Assembly: GCF_006738645.1 (NCBI RefSeq)
Contig: NZ_AP019700.1
Span: forward strand, 1,934,001-1,998,000
Source of the DNA: Stella humosa
Lineage (GTDB): Bacteria; Pseudomonadota; Alphaproteobacteria; ATCC43930; Allostellaceae
Length of the DNA: 64,000 bases
Direction of reading: 5' to 3'
The notes beneath the pieces are model-generated. The model was not told the origin of the DNA. It made no database searches and worked only from the letters and a program-made list of their open reading frames with translations. How positions within the stretch are numbered: the stretch's first letter is position 1; every line of letters begins with the position of its first letter. Below, one piece after another: positions 16,240 to 25,115 of the stretch. The translations under genes and the position numbers were made by a program.

Positions 16240-19041
16240 TTGAACAGTGTCGCCCATGAGAACGAGGATTTCGCCGGGCACGCCCGCAGCCTGCTGGCGC
16301 TGACGGCCGAGACGATTGAGCGCGGCGCCCGCGACCCGTTCGGCAAGCCCGTCCTGTCGATCGCGCTCGCCATCACCCGCGAGATGGATCAGGGCCGGCT
16401 CGATGCCGCGACGCTCGAAGCCCTGGTCCGCCATCTGCGCGACGTCGCCTTCGCCGACCGGGCCGGCCGCATCGCCCGCTATGTCGGCGGGCTCGACCCG
16501 GCGGTCAACGAGGCCGCCCTGGACCGGGTCGCTCGCCACGTGCTGCGGCCCGATCCCGACGACAGCCCGGTGCCCTGGGCACGTTTCCGCCAGTCGGTCG
16601 AGCGGCCACGCTATGCCGTGGTTTTCACCGCGCACCCGACCTTTTCGCTGCGGGCCGACGTCGCGCGCGACCTGGCGCTCGCGGCCGGCGGCGGCGTGCC
16701 GCGTCCGGCCCTGTCGCACCGCCCCGACCCGCCGACTCTGGAGGACGAGTTCGCCCGCGCCGTCGATGCCATCGCCCATGGGCGCGACGCGCTGGACCGG
16801 CTGAACGCAAGGCTGCTGGGTGCCGCCCGTGCCTCCTGGCCGGAGCGCTGGTCCGACCTGGTGCCGCGGCCGCTGATCCTGTCGAGTTGGGTCGGCTACG
16901 ACACGGACGGGCGCACCGATATCGGCTGGTGGGACACGCTGCGCCTGCGCCTGCGCATGAAGCGGCTGCAACTGGTGCGCCTGCAAGGCCAGGTGCTGGC
17001 CATCCCATCAGCGGCCGGGCTGGCGGCCAGGGTGGCGGCCGCGATTGGCCGCGTGGAGGGCCAGATCGCGCTGTGCCCGACCGGGCCGGAGCCGGAAGGC
17101 GTCGCCGCCTTTGCTCGTGCGATCGTGACCGGCCGCGACGAGGCGCTGGTGACGCCGGAGCCGCTGCTGACCTTGTTCCAGGCCGCGATCGACGGGGCCG
17201 ACGAAGCGGGCCGGCTGGCGCTGGCCGTGGCCCGCGCCGGGCTGGTGGCGCACGGCCTGTCTCTGGCCCACACCCATGTGCGGCTGAACGCCGCCCAGCT
17301 CCACAATGTCGTCCGCCAGCGCCTCGGCATCGTCGATTTCGTCGAGGACCCGGCCCACCGCCGCGCCTTGCTGACGGCGATCAACACGGCACTCGACACG
17401 GTGGAGCCTGGCCCCGTCGACTTCGGCGGGCTGATTGCCGAGCAGGCGTCGGCCGCGCGCCTGATGATGACCGTGGCGCAGATCGTCAAGCACATCGACG
17501 GCGCCACGCCGATCCGCTTCCTGATCGCCGAGACCGAGAGCGGCTACACCCTGCTGGCCGCCCTGTGGTTGGCGCGGCTGTTCGGGGTCGAGCGGCAGAT
17601 CGAGATCAGCCCGCTGTTCGAGACCGCCGAGGCGCTGGAGCAGGGCGCCCGCGTGCTGGACGAGGCCCTGCGCAGCCGCCACTACCGCGCTTATCTGGAG
17701 GCTACGGGCCGGCTGGCGCTGCAGTTCGGTTATTCCGATTCCGGCCGCTATGTCGGCCAGCTTGCCGCTTCCAACATGATCGAGCGGCTGCGGCTGAAGA
17801 TCGCCGACATGCTGGAACGCCACGGCGTGCGCGGGGTCGAGGTGGTGCTGTTCGACACGCACGGCGAAAGCATCGGCCGCGGCGCCCATCCGGGCTCGCT
17901 CGCCGATCGGCTGAAATACCTGTCGCCGACCGCCTCGCGTCAGGCGCTGAACCGGGCGTCGCTGCCGGTGCGCGAGGAAAGCGCCTTCCAGGGGGGCGAC
18001 GGCTACCTGCTGTTCGGCACCCCCGACCTGGCGCTGGCGGTGGTCGCGCGCATCGCCGAGCATGCCTTCCATCCCGCCGCCGGTCCGATCGAGGACCCGA
18101 TCTATGCCGATACCGATTTCGTGGCGGATTTCTTCGCGACCGTGCGCGCCGGCATGGAGGGGCTGGTCGAGGACCCGGGCTATGCCGCCTTGCTGGGCGC
18201 CTTCGGCCCGTCCCTGCTGGATGCCACCGGATCGCGCCCGGCGGCCCGCCAGACCGACGGCATGGGGGTGGCCCAGCGCATCCGCCATCCGCGCGACCTG
18301 CGCGCCATCCCCAACAACGCGATCCTGCAGCAGCTCGGCTGGTGCGCCAACACGCTGCATGGCCTGGGTGCGGCCGCCCAGCGCCAGCCCGAGACGTTCG
18401 ACCATCTGCGCCGCAACAGCCGCCGCTTCCAGCGGGCCATGGACCTGGCCCAGCACGCGCTGGCCCATTCCGACATCGAGGTGCTGCGCGCGGTGACGGC
18501 CACGCTCGACCCCGGCACATGGCTCGACCGCGCCCAGCACACCACGCGGCCCGGCCGGCGCGAGGGGCTGGTCGCCGTCGCCCGCGCGCTGGAGGGGCTG
18601 GGCCTGTGGGCCGAGGTGCAGTCGATGTTCCGCCGCGTCCAGGCCGATCACCTGTCGTTGCGCGGGGCCTGGCCGGATGCACCCGGCATGGCCACGCGCG
18701 AGGTGCTGCTGCATGCCATCCGCCTGGCGTTGATCCATCGCATCTGGCTGCTGGCGGCCGAGATCCCGGAGTTCTCGCCGCGCCATGGCGTCACCCGGCA
18801 GGTACTGGTGGCCGCCATCCTGCGGCTGGAGGTGCCGTCGGCCCTGGCCCTGCTGGCCGAAATCTTTCCCGATGCCGCCGACCCGGCCGCCGCGCGCGAC
18901 TATGGCGAGCCGGCCGCCCCGCGCCAGGCCGGCGCCTATGCCCGCGAGCATGCGGAGATCTTCCAGCCGATGGCCCGCCTGTTCGCGCTCGTGCGCGAAA
19001 TCGCCATCGCCGTCACCCACGAGGTGGGCGCCTTCGGTTAG
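16240..19041 (+). CDS. Divergent phosphoenolpyruvate carboxylase-like protein
   Basis: 933 residues from a TTG with GGGAGGG upstream. Its length and block order follow PEPC: VVFTAHPTFSLRA (catalytic His region), SSWVGYDTDGRTD in place of SWMGGDRDGNP, AETESGYTLLAALWLARLFG, FGYSDSGRYVGQ in place of GYSDSxKDxG, then DTHGESIGRGAHPG where normal PEPC has FHGRGGxxGRGGxP, and PNNAILQQLGWCANTL. The usual C-terminal R-N-T-G is absent; the chain ends HEVGAFG. It may fix bicarbonate onto PEP with altered regulation, or may have another substrate. It lies between the ROK-type and secernin-type genes on the same strand. Confidence 0.75.
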   Translation: MNSVAHENEDFAGHARSLLALTAETIERGARDPFGKPVLSIALAITREMDQGRLDAATLEALVRHLRDVAFADRAGRIARYVGGLDPAVNEAALDRVARHVLRPDPDDSPVPWARFRQSVERPRYAVVFTAHPTFSLRADVARDLALAAGGGVPRPALSHRPDPPTLEDEFARAVDAIAHGRDALDRLNARLLGAARASWPERWSDLVPRPLILSSWVGYDTDGRTDIGWWDTLRLRLRMKRLQLVRLQGQVLAIPSAAGLAARVAAAIGRVEGQIALCPTGPEPEGVAAFARAIVTGRDEALVTPEPLLTLFQAAIDGADEAGRLALAVARAGLVAHGLSLAHTHVRLNAAQLHNVVRQRLGIVDFVEDPAHRRALLTAINTALDTVEPGPVDFGGLIAEQASAARLMMTVAQIVKHIDGATPIRFLIAETESGYTLLAALWLARLFGVERQIEISPLFETAEALEQGARVLDEALRSRHYRAYLEATGRLALQFGYSDSGRYVGQLAASNMIERLRLKIADMLERHGVRGVEVVLFDTHGESIGRGAHPGSLADRLKYLSPTASRQALNRASLPVREESAFQGGDGYLLFGTPDLALAVVARIAEHAFHPAAGPIEDPIYADTDFVADFFATVRAGMEGLVEDPGYAALLGAFGPSLLDATGSRPAARQTDGMGVAQRIRHPRDLRAIPNNAILQQLGWCANTLHGLGAAAQRQPETFDHLRRNSRRFQRAMDLAQHALAHSDIEVLRAVTATLDPGTWLDRAQHTTRPGRREGLVAVARALEGLGLWAEVQSMFRRVQADHLSLRGAWPDAPGMATREVLLHAIRLALIHRIWLLAAEIPEFSPRHGVTRQVLVAAILRLEVPSALALLAEIFPDAADPAAARDYGEPAAPRQAGAYAREHAEIFQPMARLFALVREIAIAVTHEVGAFG

Positions 19042-19101
19042 GATCCCCCCACCTGGATGCGGGCGACGCGAAGGGCAGGCGACGCGAAGGAGGGTGGCGA
19101 G

Positions 19102-20448
19102 ATGTGCGACACGATGGTGGCCCTGCCGCCGGCGACGGCCGGCGGGGCGGTGCTGTTCGCCAAGAACAGCGACCGCGAGCGCGACGAGGCGCAGTTCGTG
19201 GAACTGCTGCCGGCCGCCACCCATCCCGAGGGTGCCACCCTGCGCTGTACGTATATCGACATCCCCCAGGCGCCTCGCACCCACGCGGTCCTGCTGAGCC
19301 GGCCCTGCTGGATCTGGGGGGCCGAGATGGGCGCCAACGAGCATGGCGTCGTCATCGGCAACGAGGCGGTGTTTGCGACGATCCCGGCGGCACGCACCCC
19401 AGCGCTGATCGGCATGGACTTGCTGCGGCTTGGCCTGGAGCGCGCGGCCAGCGCGGCGGAGGCGGTGACGGTCATCACCACGCTGCTGGAACAGTTCGGG
19501 CAGGGCGGCAATTGCGGCCTCAGGGTCGAGAACCTCTATGACAATTCCTTCCTGATCGCCGACGCCCGTGAGGCGTTCGTGCTGGAGACGATCGGGCGGA
19601 TGTGGGCGGTCGAGCGCTGCCCGCCGATCCGCGCCATCTCCAACGTGCTGTCGATCGGCCGCGGGGCGATCGCGCGGGCCGGCGGCGGCCTGGTCGAGCA
19701 TGCCCGCGCCCAGGGCTGGTGCACCGATGCGGGCGACCTCGACCTGGCCGAGGCCTACATGGACCGCGAGCGCGATGCGGTGACGCGCGGCCGGCTGCGC
19801 TGCGCCCGGGCGGCCGAACTGCTCGGCCGGCGGGCGGGGGCGCTCGGCATCGCCGACATGATGGCGGCCTTGCGCGACCATGGGGCGGAGGCCGACGGGG
19901 TCGCCGGCTGGCACCCCGACCGGTCGACCACGCGGGCGATCTGCATGCATGCCGGAGCCGGCGTCCGTCGCGGGCAGAGCGTCGGATCCATGGTGGCCGA
20001 ACTGCATCCGGGGCGGCCCGGCATCTATTGGGTGACGGGGACGTCGGCGCCGTGCCTGTCGATCTTCAAGCCGGTGCTGCTGGTGGCCGGCTTGCCGACA
20101 CAGGGCCGGCGGCCGACCGACCGCGACGATACCGACCGCGAAGGCGCGGCCAGCCTGTGGTGGCGGCACGAGCGGTTCCACCGCGCTGCGATGCTGGGCG
20201 ACCATGCCGGCATCCTGGCCGAGATCGGGCCGGAGCGGGATGCGCTGGAGGCCGGCTTCGCGGCTCGCATCGCCGCCCTTGGGCCAGCACCTGCTGCCGG
20301 CGAGGCCGCCGCCGTCGTCGGCCAGTGCTGGGCCGAGGCGGACGCGGCGGAGGAACGGTGGTTCAAGGCCCTGCCGGCGCGGCCGGGGCGTATCCCGCAG
20401 GCGGACTATGCCGCGAGCTGGAAAACGCCGGAACCGGCCAGCCTGTAG
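19102..20448 (+). CDS. Secernin/C69-type N-terminal-nucleophile hydrolase
   Basis: 448 residues from the ATG at MCDTMVALPPATAGG. Removal of Met exposes Cys2, the expected nucleophile of this Ntn-hydrolase family. Conserved blocks are LFAKNSDRERDEAQ, AVLLSRPCWIWGAEMGANEHGVVIGNEAVF (oxyanion region) and GLVEHARAQGWC. Bacterial relatives are annotated as dipeptidases or secernins; true substrates are mostly unknown. GGAGGG just upstream decides the start over an in-frame ATG 45 bases earlier. It follows the PEPC-like gene by 60 bases and is probably in the same transcript. Confidence 0.85.
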   Translation: MCDTMVALPPATAGGAVLFAKNSDRERDEAQFVELLPAATHPEGATLRCTYIDIPQAPRTHAVLLSRPCWIWGAEMGANEHGVVIGNEAVFATIPAARTPALIGMDLLRLGLERAASAAEAVTVITTLLEQFGQGGNCGLRVENLYDNSFLIADAREAFVLETIGRMWAVERCPPIRAISNVLSIGRGAIARAGGGLVEHARAQGWCTDAGDLDLAEAYMDRERDAVTRGRLRCARAAELLGRRAGALGIADMMAALRDHGAEADGVAGWHPDRSTTRAICMHAGAGVRRGQSVGSMVAELHPGRPGIYWVTGTSAPCLSIFKPVLLVAGLPTQGRRPTDRDDTDREGAASLWWRHERFHRAAMLGDHAGILAEIGPERDALEAGFAARIAALGPAPAAGEAAAVVGQCWAEADAAEERWFKALPARPGRIPQADYAASWKTPEPASL

Positions 20449-20482
20449 CAGGCGCCGGCCGGGCGGGCCGGCGGGGACATGC

Positions 20483-20641
20483 TCAGGGCGGGGCGGCGGC
20501 GGGGATCTTGCCGACCTGCGCGGACGGCCGGGTCTTCAGCCGGCCGCCATCGACGGCGAGGTCGGCACGCTCATGGGCCACCAGCGGCTTGTCGGCCAGC
20601 TCGCGGCGCAGGGCCGCGAGATCGATCATGGTTTCGGGCAT
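20483..20641 (-). CDS. Small hypothetical protein, 52 residues
   Basis: An ORF starting MPETMIDLAALRREL, with a strong GGAGGAGGAT site six bases before the ATG. The first 20 residues form an amphipathic helix, followed by ADLAVDGGRLKTRPS and a Pro/Ala tail. No family is recognised. The good ribosome site and the coherent helix favour a real gene. It converges with the secernin-type gene and lies upstream of the TRIC-type gene's 3' end with no overlap. Confidence 0.5.
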   Translation of the reverse strand: MPETMIDLAALRRELADKPLVAHERADLAVDGGRLKTRPSAQVGKIPAAAPP

Positions 20642-20706
20642 AGGGGATCCTCCTCCGTCGCAACCCTACAGTGATCGGAGGACATGTCTGCGCCAATTCG
20701 CGCGGC

Positions 20707-21426
20707 TCAGAACATCGGTGCGCGAATGCCTTTCTTGTACAGCACCATGCGCATGACCGAGGTGCCGACCAGGGTTGCCGTGATGATCCAGACGTCGACC
20801 TCGGGCGGCAGCCAGGTCAGCCCCAGGACCAGGACCAGGCCCCACATAGCCGCGATCTCGGCATAGAAGCTGCCCTTCATCACCGGGTTGCCGGCGTCGG
20901 CGCGAAAGACGTCGCGCAGCACCGTGCCGAAGGCGGCGTTCAGCACCGCGAAGGCAGGGCCCCAGACGACGAGCGGCCGGCAGTTGAACTGGATCGCGGT
21001 CAGCACGCCGGTGACGGTGAAGCTGGCGAGCCCGATCGAATCGAACAGCACCAGCAGCGTACGGGTCGTCATCGTCTGCTGCGCCCGGACATAGAGGTAG
21101 GCGAGGTCGAAGAAGAACAGGAATCGCCCGCGCGCCAGGTCGATGAACGCCATCACCAGCTTGGCGGTGACGACGACGACGATGATCGAGATCATGTAGG
21201 TGGGCTGGTCGATGATGCCGACCGGCGCCCGGCCCGCAATCAGGTCCATCACCAGACCGCCGCCGATGGCGGGCAGGGCGGCCAGCACGAAGGCGCCGAT
21301 CAGCGAATAGCCCTCCGACCGGGCGATGGTGATGCCGGAGAGCGCAAAGGCGATCGTCCCCAGCAGGTCGAGCGCGATGAACCAGTGCGCGCGGACGATA
21401 TTGTCGATCAAAAAGGCGTGGTCCAT
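20707..21426 (-). CDS. Trimeric intracellular cation (TRIC)-type channel, YicG/UPF0126 family
   Basis: 239 residues with seven hydrophobic helices arranged as two repeats of the UPF0126 domain. Each repeat has the Gly-rich turn: LPAIGGGLVMDLIAGRAP in the first and NAAFGTVLRDVFRADAG in the second. Bacterial TRIC-type channels conduct K+ or Na+; relatives have also been proposed as glycine carriers. It is intact, with its own start downstream of the terminator of the DUF4394 gene. Confidence 0.85.
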   Translation of the reverse strand: MDHAFLIDNIVRAHWFIALDLLGTIAFALSGITIARSEGYSLIGAFVLAALPAIGGGLVMDLIAGRAPVGIIDQPTYMISIIVVVVTAKLVMAFIDLARGRFLFFFDLAYLYVRAQQTMTTRTLLVLFDSIGLASFTVTGVLTAIQFNCRPLVVWGPAFAVLNAAFGTVLRDVFRADAGNPVMKGSFYAEIAAMWGLVLVLGLTWLPPEVDVWIITATLVGTSVMRMVLYKKGIRAPMF

Positions 21427-21465
21427 CCGCCGCTATCCCCCCAGCGTGAGCGGATCGACAATAGG

Positions 21466-21494
21466 GCAAAGCCGCGCTGCGGGCGCGGCTTTGC
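21466..21494 (-). terminator. Terminator of the DUF4394 gene
   Basis: A perfect 12-bp stem (21466-21477 with 21483-21494), loop of five. Read on the minus strand the descending arm ends GGCTTTGC, then CCCTAT, so only a short T stretch is present. Position right after the DUF4394 stop supports the call. Confidence 0.65.
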
Positions 21495-21526
21495 TTGCGG
21501 CGGATGGGCCGGGCGGCCGGGTGTTG

Positions 21527-22309
21527 CTACATGCGGCCGGGCAGCACCGCGATGTCGATGATGCGGCCGATCGAGCCGGCGCCGATCGGGCCGATCGCCT
21601 GGGCCGCTCCGGTCGCGACGTCGAAGCGGTAGAGCACGTTGCCCGCGACCGAGAAGCCCTGGTTGCGGGTGCCGTCCGACCAGATGTCGGCGCCATCGGC
21701 GGCGATCCCGCCGGTGCCGGCTGGCTGCAGCACGCCGTCGTTGGGCGGGTTCTGCAGCGCATAGGTGCCGCTGGCACCGTCGATCACGAAGAGCTGGGTC
21801 TGCGTGGTGCCGCGGACCGAGTTGGTATACGCACCGGCCTGGACCTGCGGCTGCCCGCCGCCGGCGGCGTAGCGGATCGGCTGGTCGACCGCGGCAGCGC
21901 CGGTATCGACGTCGACCCGCAGGTTCTGCCCGCCGGCACCCACGACGCGCAGCCGGTCGGCCACGGGGTTGAAGTCCACCAGATAGCCGCCGGCCTTGGC
22001 CAGCGGCACGGACAGCATGGCCTTGAAGGTGGCGATGCCGGCCGGCACGTCGATCATGAAGATCGCGCCCTGGGTGTTGATGCCGTAGAGGCGGCCGTCG
22101 GCCGGCCGCACGTCGAAGCCGACCAGCGGATGGCCCGTGCCGTGCAGCCCGCGGCGGACGGCCTGGCCCGGGTCAGCGTCCGAAAAGTACAGCAACTCGC
22201 CCCGGTCGGTGATGCCGACGAAGTCCGCGGCGGCGGCCGGCAGGGCCGGCAGCAGGGCGGCAGCGGACAGGGCCAGGGCGACGAAACCGTTGCGGGTGGC
22301 GGCCATCAT
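21527..22309 (-). CDS. DUF4394 exported beta-propeller-like protein
   Basis: 260 residues. A signal peptide (about 1-27, ending AAAADF) precedes repeated beta blocks: GITDRGELLYFSDADPGQ, GFDVRPADGRLYGINTQG, DFNPVADRLRVVGAGGQNLR, AGAYTNSVRGTTQTQLFVID. The phrase VDFNPVADRLRVV is the DUF4394 hallmark. Such proteins are secreted or cell-surface; no activity is established. It is preceded by the MFS transporter gene on the same strand with 78 bases between, and followed by its own terminator. Confidence 0.88.
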   Translation of the reverse strand: MMAATRNGFVALALSAAALLPALPAAAADFVGITDRGELLYFSDADPGQAVRRGLHGTGHPLVGFDVRPADGRLYGINTQGAIFMIDVPAGIATFKAMLSVPLAKAGGYLVDFNPVADRLRVVGAGGQNLRVDVDTGAAAVDQPIRYAAGGGQPQVQAGAYTNSVRGTTQTQLFVIDGASGTYALQNPPNDGVLQPAGTGGIAADGADIWSDGTRNQGFSVAGNVLYRFDVATGAAQAIGPIGAGSIGRIIDIAVLPGRM

Positions 22310-22387
22310 GAAATTCTCCGGCAGGGTTGAACCGGGGCGCCAACGCGGCCGCCCCGGATTCGTTCCCCCTGGCGGGGCGGCCGGCGC

Positions 22388-23635
22388 CTACTCGGCCGGT
22401 GCCGCCGCCGCGCGCCCTGCCATGGCCTCTGGCGAGCGCGCCCACATCTCCGGCGACAATTCTTCCTTGCGGTTGGGGAAGAGCAGCGCACAGGCCAGCG
22501 TGACGCTGCCGAAGCCGGCCAGCACCACCATCGCCAGCGACAGGTTGCCGGTCGCCTCGTGCAGGAAGCCGACCAGGGGCGAGGCGCAGGCCGCCCCCAG
22601 GAAGCCGATGGTGAAGCGCACCGAATAGAGCTTGGCGCGGAGTGCCGGCGCGATGTAGCGGGCGGTCATGGTGTCGTTGACCGTCACCTGGCCGAAGATC
22701 GAGGCGGCGACGACGCCGGACAGCGGCAGCACCAGCCAGCCATCGACGAAGGACAGGCCCAGCAGCGCCGGCACCAGCACGACGCCCAGCGGCAGGAACA
22801 CCGCCTTCAGCGTATTGCGGTCGATCATCTGCCCCACCGTGTACTGGGTCAGCCCGCCGCACAGCGTGGCCAGGAAGGCCAGCAGCCCGACCACCGGCAG
22901 CAGGTCGGGCGACGAGGCCAGGCGCTCCTCCATCAGCTTGGGGATCAGCAGCGTGAAGGCGTTGAAGACGAGGCCGGAGACGGCGGCGATCGCCATCAGG
23001 ATGATGACCGCGCGGCGGACGACGGCCGGCGGGATTTCGGGGAACGGCTTTGCTCCGGCATTGCCGTGCCGGGCGTCGAAGGCGGGCTCGCGCAGGTAGA
23101 AGAGGCCGATGCCGACGCACAGCAGCCCCGGCAGGATGAAGGCCCAGTGCCAGCCGAAGCGGGCGGCCAGGAACGCGGTGACGACCGGGGCCAGGGCCAC
23201 GCCGACATTGCCGAAGACGCCGTTGATGCCGACCGCGCGGCCGACGCGGGGGCCGGCCGCCTCCACCAGCATGGCGGTGCCGATCGGATGGTAGATGGCC
23301 GAGAAGGCGCCCATCAGGCCCAGCGCCAGCATCATGCCGATGGGAGACGACACGAGGCCCGCGACCACCATGCAGCCGCCGGTGCCGAGGAAGAACGCCG
23401 TCATCATCTGCTTGCGGCCGAGATGCTCGGCCAGCCACCCCATCGGCAGCGAGCCCAGGCCATAGGCCACGAACATGAGGGTGCCCAGCGCCAGTACCGG
23501 GCCGTAGTCGCCGCCGAAGGTGGCGGTGTCATGTTGCACGATGGCCAGCACGGCCGTCGCCAGGATCAGCAGGCTGTAGTGGGTGAAGGTGTGGGCGGTA
23601 TTGATGAACGCCATCTGGCGCGTATTGGGGGACAT
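22388..23635 (-). CDS. Major facilitator superfamily transporter
   Basis: About 415 residues with twelve hydrophobic helices. The MFS loop 2-3 motif is seen as GSLPMGWLAEHLGRKQMM, and the second half repeats a similar pattern. MAFINTAHTFTHYSLLILATAVLAI at the N-terminus resembles fosmidomycin-resistance-type members (His in helix 1), so efflux is plausible, but the substrate is unknown. The Met at MSPNTRQ is chosen over a start nine codons earlier because AGAGG precedes it at a usable distance. Confidence 0.85.
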   Translation of the reverse strand: MSPNTRQMAFINTAHTFTHYSLLILATAVLAIVQHDTATFGGDYGPVLALGTLMFVAYGLGSLPMGWLAEHLGRKQMMTAFFLGTGGCMVVAGLVSSPIGMMLALGLMGAFSAIYHPIGTAMLVEAAGPRVGRAVGINGVFGNVGVALAPVVTAFLAARFGWHWAFILPGLLCVGIGLFYLREPAFDARHGNAGAKPFPEIPPAVVRRAVIILMAIAAVSGLVFNAFTLLIPKLMEERLASSPDLLPVVGLLAFLATLCGGLTQYTVGQMIDRNTLKAVFLPLGVVLVPALLGLSFVDGWLVLPLSGVVAASIFGQVTVNDTMTARYIAPALRAKLYSVRFTIGFLGAACASPLVGFLHEATGNLSLAMVVLAGFGSVTLACALLFPNRKEELSPEMWARSPEAMAGRAAAAPAE

Positions 23636-23815
23636 CGGCTCGGGCCTCTGCTGCGATTGCAACAGAATACCAGCAGGCGGGCCACGCGATCACGCCAAAG
23701 GCTGTCGGGCAACGGTCAATCGCCGGCACCTGAAAACGTGATCGGTGGCGGCCCTTTTCGGTTGCTGGCGGCGCATTACCTGTCAGCCGTGGGGGGCAAA
23801 CCCATGAGGTGCAAC

Positions 23816-24007
23816 ATGATCCGCCTCGCTCTCGCGGCCGCCCTGTCCCTGCTGGTCGCCGCCTGCAACACTGTCTACCCCACCGCCGGCAACGTGGCCG
23901 CGATCGACCCGGAATGCGCCCAGGCGACGCCGGGCAACAGCCTGCCCGGTTTCCGCTGCACCGGCGACTATACCGGCGATGCGCAGAACACCGGCCGCGG
24001 CCGTTAG
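23816..24007 (+). CDS. Small lipoprotein, 63 residues
   Basis: A lipoprotein signal MIRLALAAALSLLVAAC with lipobox LVAAC, Cys17 being the lipidated residue. The mature peptide of about 46 residues contains two more Cys (PECAQ and FRCTGD). A GAGG sequence eight bases upstream of this ATG supports it over the in-frame ATG four codons earlier. No family is recognised. Its promoter must lie in the 170 bases shared with the divergent MFS gene. Confidence 0.7.
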   Translation: MIRLALAAALSLLVAACNTVYPTAGNVAAIDPECAQATPGNSLPGFRCTGDYTGDAQNTGRGR

Positions 24008-24336
24008 GGCGCCTGCGGGCGGTCAGGGTCCGACGATCGGCGTCTGATGATCGGCCGGGGCGCCTGGGAACGGGCGGCCCGGCCGGACCCCCGAACGCAG
24101 GAAAGGCCGCCCCTTTCAGGGCGACCTTTCCAAGGTCGGACCGGTAACCGGCTCCACCTTCGGCTCCAGGCTTGCACCTGGTCCGAAGCGGTCCTCATCG
24201 GACCCCGGATCGACGCCTGCCGCGCCGCCGACTGCATAAAGAACGGCTCGCCGCGCCGAAAAGTTCCGGCCGCCAGGAAAAATTCTTAGCCGTTGGCGAC
24301 CGGGAACGGCCATGCACGGCCGGCGTTGGCGCACGC
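24008..24336 (+). other. Structured gene-less stretch of about 330 bases
   Basis: No convincing ORF. It has several inverted repeats: 24100-24106 with 24125-24131 extended by 24108-24112 with 24119-24123; CCAGG/CCTGG around 24167-24181; and 24180-24186 with 24198-24204. The hexamer GGCTCC occurs twice about 12 bases apart. It could be the 3' end of the lipoprotein transcript, a leader of the following small gene, or a small RNA. Confidence 0.35.
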
Positions 24337-24555
24337 ATGAATACCACCGATGTCGAGCAGAGATTTCGCCGCGCCGATGGCGCCGACGGCAGCTTCTGGA
24401 TGGCGCCCGCGGTGCCTGCGGGGGATCGCCGGGCGGCGCGCAGCGCCTGGGTCGCGCTGACGGCCGCGGTGCTGGCCACGGCCGCCCTGGCCACGGTGGC
24501 CCTGACCACCGATGCCTTCACCTCGGTGGTGGCCCTGGCGTCCGGCCATGCGTGA
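24337..24555 (+). CDS. Small single-pass membrane protein
   Basis: 72 residues from the ATG at MNTTDVEQRFRRADG. A polar N-terminal half is followed by one membrane helix (AWVALTAAVLATAALATVAL) and a short tail. No family recognised. Its stop overlaps the start chosen for the MgtC-type gene, suggesting translational coupling and a shared role, though this is only inferred from the overlap. No strong ribosome site is visible. Confidence 0.45.
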   Translation: MNTTDVEQRFRRADGADGSFWMAPAVPAGDRRAARSAWVALTAAVLATAALATVALTTDAFTSVVALASGHA

Positions 24556-25036
24556 TCCTGCCCTCTACGAGGTGATGTCGATCGAGCCGGAGATCATCGC
24601 CGCACGCCTGGCGGCGGCGCTGGTTCTGGGCGGCTGCATCGGCCTCGACCGGGAATGGCGGCAGAAATCGGCCGGCCTGCGCACGCACATGATGATCGCG
24701 CTGGCATCGGCGACCTTCACCCTGCTGGCAACCGAACTGCATCTGGACGCGGCCCTGGCCAATCCGACAGGCACGACCGATCCCGTCCGCATCATCGAAG
24801 CGGTAACGGCCGGCGTGGCGTTCCTGGGGGCAGGGGCGATCTTCCGCGGCGGGCGAACCGTCGAGGGCATGACCACCGGTGCCGGGATCTGGCTGGCGGG
24901 CGCGCTGGGGCTGGCCTGCGGCGCCGGCTACATGATGCTGGCGGGGATCGCCGTCGTGGCCGCGATCATCGTGCTGACGATCCTCGGCCGCATCGAGCAC
25001 ATGGCCAAGAAGGCGGCGGACAAGGCCGCTGCCTGA
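24548..25036 (+). CDS. MgtC/SapB family inner-membrane protein
   Basis: About 162 residues with four to five membrane helices and the family's signature loops: GGCIGLDREWRQKSAGLRTHMMIALASATFTL and GVAFLGAGAIFRGGRTVEGMTTGAGIWLAGALGLACGAG. It lacks the C-terminal cytoplasmic domain of virulence-type MgtC, so it is the short form common in environmental bacteria. Family members influence magnesium or phosphate homeostasis and F-ATPase. The start could also be the ATG at 24575, where GAGG lies very close. Confidence 0.88.
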   Translation: MRDPALYEVMSIEPEIIAARLAAALVLGGCIGLDREWRQKSAGLRTHMMIALASATFTLLATELHLDAALANPTGTTDPVRIIEAVTAGVAFLGAGAIFRGGRTVEGMTTGAGIWLAGALGLACGAGYMMLAGIAVVAAIIVLTILGRIEHMAKKAADKAAA

Positions 25037-25072
25037 GATCCTGGGCTGAATTCCGGGGCAGGGGCCGCTCGG

Positions 25073-25100
25073 CGCGTCGCCGCCCGTGGACGGCGACGCG
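25073..25100. terminator. Bidirectional hairpin between MgtC and DUF6481 genes
   Basis: A perfect 10-bp stem (25073-25082 with 25091-25100) around an 8-base loop, placed between two converging stop codons. No T tract on either side, so termination strength is uncertain. Confidence 0.5.
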
Positions 25101-25115
25101 GGGGCCGGCCGGCAG

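Noticed and set aside
17008-20205. A 1065-codon open frame on the minus strand over the PEPC-like and secernin genes
   Set aside because: High-GC codon bias on the plus strand keeps the opposite frame open. Its translation is low-complexity His/Arg/Gly/Gln-rich with no domain, while the plus strand encodes clear families.
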